Below are positions 57,177-64,000 of a DNA stretch of 64,000 bases, in pieces. The position numbers were made by a program, and so were the translations under genes. Numbering within the stretch: the stretch's first letter is position 1; each line of letters begins with the position of its first letter. Below the pieces are notes generated by a model, which saw only the letters and a list, made by a program, of their open reading frames with translations, was not told where the DNA came from and made no database searches. This stretch comes from Polytrichum commune (taxonomy: Eukaryota; Streptophyta; Polytrichopsida; Polytrichales; Polytrichaceae): the NCBI GenBank assembly GCA_950295325.1, contig OX485805.1, positions 12,062,501 through 12,126,500 on the forward strand, in the 5' to 3' direction.

Positions 57177-57678
57177 GGGTCACTTCACACACGAGACTGA
57201 GAGCCCGTGACCATTGCACTTCAAGCAGTCTCATTGGTGGAAAAGGTGGAGCCGGTCCAAGTTCGCTTCACACTACGCTTGAGGGACCAACTAAGCATGT
57301 GAATGCAAGATGGATGTAGAGTCTACATAGATTCCTACATGGTATCGAATGGACCATGCTTCATAGTCACTTGGGATTATTTTCAAAATCCATCTCTTGG
57401 AGGTAGGCCTAACACAAAACCGGGAGACCATGGCACTCCGAATGCTCACAACCGTTGATTTATTCTATATAATCATGTGCGAGGACCCATATGAATAGAA
57501 ATTCATTGAAATAGCATTTGGTTGTGGGTCTGGTCACATATGTCTTCACACTACACTTGAGGGTCCGTGACCACACTACATGATTTTGGAGGGTGTGTTC
57601 AGACGGCCTTTGGACACTTTCTTTTGGGCTCTCACAAATTTCATGGTCACGGCTCTTGGCTCGTGTGCGAAGTGGCCC
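57177..57678 (+). mobile_element. GGGCCACTTCACAC element, copy 3 (502 bp)
   Basis: GGGTCACTTCACACACGAGA at the left and GCTCGTGTGCGAAGTGGCCC at the right, same orientation as the 35302 copy. The first positions have mutated (GGGTC for GGGCC). The left neighbour is TAG and the right one TAA. Confidence 0.8.
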
Positions 57679-57741
57679 TAATAAGCCCTAGATTTCTCAC
57701 ATGTTGTCACAAATGTTTCATTCCACAAAAGAATCCAATGA

Positions 57742-58210
57742 GATCGGTGAACGCGGAGAACTGGCCGCTTGTTTATAGAGTTCAAGAAATAACCAGGTTT
57801 TGAAGTTCCAGACTTCAGGAAAATCACCCATCGTTTTAGTGGAATATATGGAACATACCTCAAATTACTAAAGAAAAACCAGAAGATGTGTACATGTAGC
57901 CGGTTGGAGGCAGGGGATTCGTGGCACTCACTAAAAATCATCCGTGCGGATGAAAAAAACACAGGAATCATCTAAATGGCTATTTTTGGGCAATTTGATT
58001 CCGGAAATAGAGTCAAAGGCCCCGAATTAGTCTAGTGACGTCACATTCGAATGAATCGGCCCTCAACCCTATAGGGGGGCTTTTTTTTATTGGAGCCACT
58101 TCATCCACGATATCTTGGATGGATGATTTTTAGTGAGTGCCACGAATCCCCAGCCCCGGTTGGACTTGGGAAACACTAGGGATCTCGACCGGTTTTGCCC
58201 TAAAATCTAT
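57742..58210 (-). mobile_element. Single copy of the palindrome arm unit, split by a MULE MITE
   Basis: Left piece 57742-57908 (GAAATAACCAGGTTTTGAAG, CAGGAAAATCACC, GGAATATATGGAACATACC) and right piece 58156-58210 (CCGGTTGGACTTGGGAAACA, CTAGGGATCTCGACCGGTTT, TGCCCTAAAATCT) match arm 2 at 42903-43112 when the MITE at 57909-58155 and one 9-bp duplicate are left out. Confidence 0.8.
57909..58155. mobile_element. 247-bp MULE-type MITE with 9-bp target duplication (copy 2)
   Basis: GGCAGGGGATTCGTGGCACT at the left and GTGCCACGAATCCCCAGCC at the right. CCGGTTGGA flanks it at 57900-57908 and 58156-58164. The interior is almost identical to 32801-33046 (GTGCGGATGAAAAAAACACA, GGAATCATCTAAATGGCTAT). 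Confidence 0.92.
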
Positions 58211-58613
58211 TTGCACACGGCTATGGATGGACAATGGTACAAAGCAATAGTAATCTCCATGCAAACCGAAAACCCCAATGGGCAGGACAACATATAAAAC
58301 AATGAATAACGTCATCCCACAACTTATTGTGCTCTACTTGTTGACTTGAGACCATCATTGTATAAGGCCTGTGGGTCTTATGTGGGACTCTTCGAATCGG
58401 TCACCTATATTTTAGTGGTACAAGGAATGCGGGTGCTATTTGGCTAGTTTTCTTGTTCTCCGTCTTTGATTGATCAAGTTTTTTAAGTCTTGGAAGTCGT
58501 GTTGCATTAGAAAAATCTATGATGATATCCTAACAACATCAATAATCACCTTTGATGATCACAAGGAGGTGTTTGCTTGCTAAAGAGTTCCAGTTCTCAT
58601 GAAAGAAGCCTAG

Positions 58614-59012
58614 ATGACCTGTAGCGGCTCAAGGATTTTCTTCAAATACAAACGTGAGTTGGACTTGAAGCAATTATTGATACCACCACAAACGCAAGGA
58701 TTGTTGTTGCTTATTGCACCTCAAAGCAAAGAGTTGCCATTGAAATTGGACGGGGGTCGATTATCCCTATCTCTAGGGATAATAGATTATGCCATTTTTG
58801 CTCTTATAATGCAGTTGAAAGTGAGGCACACTTTTGTGTTGGGATGTCCCCTTTATAAGCCCATTATGTTCCAATCACTATTTGAGAATGTAGTAATAGG
58901 GAGTTTCAAGTGTTTCTTTCAATTGGACCATGAAGTTAACATTAGCCTCTCTCTTAAAAAGGCTATCACACTTTGTCACTCTAGCAAATTAGTTGCTTTG
59001 ACACCATCATGA
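58614..59012 (+). pseudogene. LINE-like reverse transcriptase C-terminal remnant
   Basis: Long but frame-shifted remnant. One frame gives VLGCPLYKPIMFQSLFENVV, FFQLDHEVNISLSLKKAITL, CHSSKLVALTPS; an adjacent frame at 58750-58830 gives SRDNRLCHFCSYNAVESEAH. The C-x-x-C ... H-F-x-L-x-C-P pattern is that of the zinc-binding end of LINE reverse transcriptases. It is related to the fragment at 32544. The catalytic part is not visible. Confidence 0.55.
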
Positions 59013-59749
59013 ATTGCTTTCAATCCAATTAGCCTTTAGGTTCCCTAGATTTCAAAATCGCTTTCATTTCATGATGAAACAATTTCAACTAAATTGAAAA
59101 TTGAATCTTCCCTTATTGAGATATGTTTATTGTGAGTGTATGTGTGTTAATTCCTTAAGTAAATGTAAAAGCCCCTTTGATGGTGTTGGCTATGGAGTGT
59201 AAAGCAACTAATAAAGCTTGAAGAAATGGTTCAATCTCTCAATCAAACATGTGCCATATGTTGTTTATTCTTAGATCCAAACTAAATAGACACCATTCAA
59301 ATATAGATGTCCAATGAAAAGAAAGTACCTAAACAATATTTGTAAAGCTTATAACAAGGTTTGTACTTAAACAATCACAACAAGAACATACACTATGTTA
59401 AACCAAGACATATGTTATGATGGGAGTAGTATATGTGCTAAAAATACATTAACTATTCTATAGTCAACTGTTAACACAAATGGGAGGGCCTATGTATTCA
59501 CTTCAAGAGAAAAACAAATTTTTCTATTGCCTTTCATAATGTTTGCATCTCACATTGAAATGACGATCTTTTTTTATCCTCGATCTCCCAATACAATCCA
59601 AGGGCCAAAATTGTTTGTGGAGTTGGAAGTGTCTACAAGAGGGTCACATTCCTTAAATATGATATTGATTGACAAATTTTCACATTCAATCCATGTCATG
59701 GTGGTTTGCAAATGAGTGTTGTTTTATATAGACATGCCTAAATCAAGCA

Positions 59750-59850
59750 CAACACTAATATGGACACCCATATTTCAATGGTGTGTGGTTAGGTGTGGAT
59801 CTAAGAATTTACACCAAAAAGACATATGTATAAAAGAGATTGGACTTTGT
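59750..59850 (+). repeat. Dispersed repeat, partner of 46627-46722
   Basis: ACACCCATATTTCAATGGTG, TGTGGTTAGGTGTGG, TTACACCAAAAAGACATATG, AAAAGAGATTGGACT. Same order of words as the 46.6-kb copy. Confidence 0.65.
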
Positions 59851-62168
59851 GCTCTTAATATGCTAACCATTCTAGGCTCGATAGGCAACATGATTGAGAG
59901 GACATGTATGACCACTTCATGAGCACGAGAGTCTTCATTTTGATATAAAAATATATATTTGTATGACCTCCAAACATGTTAATGCAAAAGTAGCTATGGG
60001 CACCATCTGGGTTTGTTGCTTCTCTTGCACTAATTGAGTGTTTCATATCCGATGTGAATTGGGTGCAAAGAGAAAACTATCCATTTAGGGCACATCTACC
60101 TTAAGCAAGAGACACTTGTATCATTTGTAATTTGCTTGAAGTCTCCCCGCCCAAGAATAATAATAAAAAACTGAAAACGCAAGTTCTCCTGATATGCAGA
60201 ATCCATTCTTTTGGGACATATGAGCATCTCATGGTGCAAGGCTTTTGGTGGATTTTACATTGACATGTTTCTTGTGTGTATAAACTAGAAGGATGCATAG
60301 TCTTAATGGCATTTTGTTTGATATTAGAAGGATATAAATGGCCACGCATGACATGTGTAAATGGTTGTGGGCACTTCTGTCAAATATCGGTCATCTTGAA
60401 CATGTCTTTTTTGGGGGTTTGACCACTATCTAATTCTTATTGTAAAACATTGACATAATTTTTGTTCTGACATGGAAGTTTTTTGATTTATGGTCATTTT
60501 TGGACAATAAATTATTTCATCATTTTAAAAATAAAATAAAAAAATAAGTATATTTATCTCATTCATACCCTATCTAACACATCGATGGGTTTAGGTACAC
60601 ACAACTAGGCCAAGGTATTCGACCCTTGGACCTCATGGCCCCCATTGGATGTCCTCGCCAACAACTCCTTGCACCACATGCATACAAAGGAGTGTTTTGA
60701 GTCGCATCACTACATGGCAAGGCCATTTTGAGATTGAGTTGACCAATTTCAAAACTCCCATTTCTTCAATGAGTACAATAAACATGATGGGGAAATCGTA
60801 CTAAATTGTATTTCTTGAGTGGGTACACTACAAAAAAATCGTTCATATTAGTGAATGATCTCAAAATGAACATATTTATAGTCAAGCTCATTCTCAAACG
60901 AGAGTTACATTGAATCAAGTTAGGTTTTGACTGAGGTCTTGTAAAAACAACGACCAATGGTGAGCTATTAATTTTACCTTGAAATTTAAGGTATCTTAAA
61001 GTAAAAAAACTCTCGTGGTGTAGATTTTCCAACAATCACTTTGACATTTGTTGGTAAAGAATGAAATCTTTCAGCAATAATTGTTTAAATTCATGTAGTA
61101 AAGTTCAACACTAAATACCATAGATGGTGTAATGATATATGACACATCCGTACTATTCATGAGGTTTACTTAAACAAGTGCACATTAATGAAGAGAGGGA
61201 ATTATTGCATATGAGTGTACCTCTCATCCATCCAACATTAAAACTTGTCTCAAAAAAATTGGACAATTAATCTCACATACCTGGACCAACCTAATTTGGG
61301 ATTTTTGAGTTTGAAATGGGTGTCCCAACATCTAAAAATAATAGTTGGGGATAATTTACTATTACATGTCCCTATGTTGAATGAATGAGAGTTATGTTTG
61401 TATGTGATAATTCCCTCTCTCCTACGTTAGTAATTTGGGAAAGGCTTCACATCAACATATGGGCAATTTGCAATTTGGAATAGGGGATATAGACAACAAA
61501 ATCTTCACGGACCTTTCGTATGACAAGGAATTGACGCAACCCCATATATGGAAGAAATACTACTAAACACTATTCATCCATGTTGGCCATGACTCAAAAG
61601 TTTCTTTATGTCGTGGGACCTTGTCAAAAGGATCCATTTTCCTACTAGAGCAATCCACAAAAATAACCTTTTTTCAACTCCTTCAACAAAAGGACGAACA
61701 AGGTGCATTGGAAATACACCTACAAATTCCCATGCCAATCGCCAAATCCACACAACACAAATGTACAATGGATACATGCCAACACTACCAACATACGAGT
61801 CCCATGCAATCATTATGCGTCAGTGAAAGCAATGTGCAAATCTATCATCGTAGTAGATTTACAAATTTCCCGTCTGCGATGACCCTAATTTACCGGGTGT
61901 TAGTGGAGAGGTACCCATTTCCAAATGGAGTGGTTGGCGGTTTGGTTCCCGCACTGAAATCTTCTCTCTACTCGACAAACCAACCAAAAAAATTAAAATT
62001 AAAATTAAAAATAAAAAATAAAAAATAAAAACTAGGTAGGTAGGTAGGTAGGAGGCCAAGAGACAACCCACCGCAATGTAACTAGTAAACCCCACCATGC
62101 ACCAAGAAGATTCTTGAGCAGGGTAGGGCCAACGAGCTCAACCTCATATCAGATTGCCCAATGTTGGT

Positions 62169-62229
62169 TATTTATTTATTTATTTATACATACATACATA
62201 CATACATACATACATACATACATACATAA
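62169..62229 (+). repeat. Compound (TTTA)n-(CATA)n microsatellite
   Basis: About four TTTA units run directly into about ten CATA units. Confidence 0.95.
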
Positions 62230-63796
62230 ATATTTCCCAATGACACATGACAAATTTCCAGTGACGCACAACAATTGATCATGACTCATATGCTTGTAGT
62301 GCAAAAACACTATCAACTTTGATGACAACTCCTACACCACTCCTCTTATTACTCATCGAATACCTATTCGATCCAGCTCAAACATAAATTATTTAGTTGC
62401 ATGGTTGTGTTCGAATTTTATATTTAGCATATGACTTGGGCCTCCACTATCCTACCTCCATGGGAAGGAACTTAGAAAAATAAGAAGAAACTATCACCAA
62501 CCTGAATAATGAATAAGGTCGGCATGAATAGAAAGAATATTGTGAATAATGTCGGTATTTTGAATGATAGTGCTTATTGTGGATAATATTTTCAGTGAAT
62601 AATAACGGGGTGAACAATGTTTCTTGTTGAATAATGTCGGGATGAACAATGATTCCTGTGAATAGTGCCCGGAGTTCAACTCCACCCAAATTTTCAATTG
62701 TCATCTTGAATGTACGAATAGTAAAACAATTATCCTCGCTTTGTTTGGGGGACCAACAGAATATATTTAGAATATTCCATGGTCATGGAACCAACCCACA
62801 TGGCTCAATAATGAGATGTATATCACACCCTCCACCCAATATTTTAGAACGTGTGCTCACAACCCACAATCTTTAAGACAAACGATCAACTAAACAACTT
62901 TGTAAGGGACGTGTTTTCACTAAAGCCCCCTTATCCACAACGGAGGAGTTTACATTGACGCCACGAACCTCAAGCCATTCCCCCTCCCCCCTCATTCATT
63001 GCTTGTGCAATATCTTCTCCCCCCCCCCCCCCCCCCAAAGTGAAAAATTCTTCCATACAACCATCATTTGAGTTTTTGATTCTCGTTCACGATTATGGTT
63101 TTCGACATCGCTTTTCTTTTTCTTTTCCCTTGGTGCTCTTCATTGTCCATTTCAACTTTGCCCATTATTATGTTCCGGGTGTGGATTCCGTCCCCCTTTT
63201 GCATCTATACAAACTTCGTGCCATCATTGTTTTGGTAAGCTCATATACATGTCCGCTTGGGGAGCGGTGGAGGGAGATTTGTCCGCTTATAATTGCCGTC
63301 AAACTAGGGTGATGTCACAAAGACAAAAGGGTTTTTTGACCACCCAAACCCCTTCAATGGGCACACATCATGAGCACACATTACCACCTACCATCGGAGT
63401 TTTATGGGTACCTCACCCCCTACATTTTCACCTTTTGTTATCCTGTCATGACTCTTTGTCGTTTTTTTTCTATCATTTCTTGTTTTCTATGTAGGAGACA
63501 AGCGAGGCCCAAATTCATTGCCATGTATTGAAACCGAGTACGGAATAAGGGGAGATGGTGCTAAAACCGCCACTAAGAATTAAGCATACATATTAAAACT
63601 AGATGTAAATTGCATGATTCTCGGTAGTAGACGATAAAGGATGCCAACGCACTAAAGTATGTCTTATTTGAGTCCCCCTACACACAAAACTTTACAAGGG
63701 TTCCAAGTTGTATTGGTAGATGCTTTAAAATCAAGACGGGAGATACTTGTCTTAAATATGTGTGCTAATGCCTCAGCTTTCGAGTGTACTCATTCT

Positions 63797-63847
63797 ACAC
63801 TAAATATTGTATTTAATGTCACGGATTCTAATTCTCTTGCTCAATAC
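63797..63847 (+). mobile_element. Truncated left end of the TA-flanked MITE family
   Basis: TA|CACTAAATATTGTATTTAAT, GTCACGGATTCT, TTGCTCAATACTA. The same tail (GTCACTGATTCTAGTTGTCT, TGCTCAATACTA) lies just right of the GGGCC copy at 35795. Here a GGGCC copy starts at its right side. Confidence 0.5.
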
Positions 63848-63850
63848 TAA

Positions 63851-64000
63851 GGGCCACTTCACACACAAGCCAAGAGCCGTGACCATGGGATTGTGAGAGC
63901 CCAAAAGAAAGTGTTTAAAGGCCGTCCCAAGGCACCTCCAAAATCATGTAGTGTGCTCACGGATCCTAAGTGTAGTGTGAAGCCATATGTGACCAGACCC
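63851..64000 (-). mobile_element. GGGCCACTTCACAC element, copy 4, cut by the window end
   Basis: TAA|GGGCCACTTCACACACAAGC, CAAGAGCCGTGACCATG, then AAAGGCCGTCCCAAG as in the 44137 copy. The right end is outside the window. Confidence 0.8.

Larger units (their letters stand above)
59013..63796. other. No gene recognised; dispersed repeats and microsatellites
   Basis: 59750-59850 belongs to the dispersed family at 46.6 kb. 61108-61129 is a lone right end of the TA-flanked family (CACTAAATACCATAGATGGTG|TA). Microsatellites: TAGG at 62037-62052, TTTA at 62169-62187, CATA at 62186-62229; a C run at 63019-63036. 61250-61400 and 62930-62980 carry short pieces of other dispersed repeats. None of the short frames shows a domain. 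Confidence 0.5.

Noticed and set aside
58620-58720. Continuation of the LINE-like frame upstream of the zinc knuckle
   Set aside because: The phrase is low in conserved positions and frame-shifted; the reverse transcriptase catalytic motif could not be found.
60829-60870. CACTACAAAAAAATCG as a CACTA-transposon end
   Set aside because: No inverted partner and no 3-bp duplication found within several kb.

Overview
The window looks like a transposon-dense stretch of a plant nuclear genome. Supporting signs are Arabidopsis-type telomere heptamers (TTTAGGG) at 4459 and 7288, short GT-AG introns, moderately AT-rich DNA with many microsatellites, a Mutator-superfamily transposase of the WRKY-GCM1/DDE/SWIM type, and many MITE-like inverted-repeat elements. 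I cannot name the species. No ordinary host gene, rRNA, tRNA, CRISPR array or bacterial-type operon could be supported.

Layout. 1-4 kb: the only long intact reading frame, the 3' part (two exons, 1,287 residues) of a MULE transposase with duplicated N-terminal modules. 5.0-8.9 kb: a decayed hAT transposase gene, split by a 1.3-kb terminal-inverted-repeat element with an exact 8-bp target duplication; that element carries telomeric heptamers and a possible captured coding fragment. 9-23.5 kb: no supportable gene, but a duplicated degenerate repeat at 13.8-15.6 kb, a hairpin MITE and several dispersed repeats. 23.6-24.6 kb: a pogo/Tigger-like element holding only the C-terminal transposase part. 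30-34 kb: LINE-derived fragments, a nested TA-flanked MITE and a 246-bp MULE MITE with a 9-bp duplication. 35-45 kb: first copies of a GGGCCACTTCACAC element, a 150-bp near-perfect hairpin, a second pogo-like element with a CENP-B/Psq-type helix-turn-helix, TA-flanked MITEs and a 695-bp palindrome. 45-64 kb: two related CAGGG elements, three 211-bp tandem repeats, a 635-bp foldback, further copies of the families above, one MITE inserted into another, and a further LINE fragment.

The genes do not form a pathway. They are a layered record of DNA transposons (MULE, hAT, pogo/Tc1-mariner, and probably PIF/Harbinger) with LINE remnants. Several insertions can be ordered in time because a target duplication or an empty site is visible. 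The element most likely to be active or co-opted is the MULE gene at the left edge. I found no convincing previously undescribed non-transposon system.
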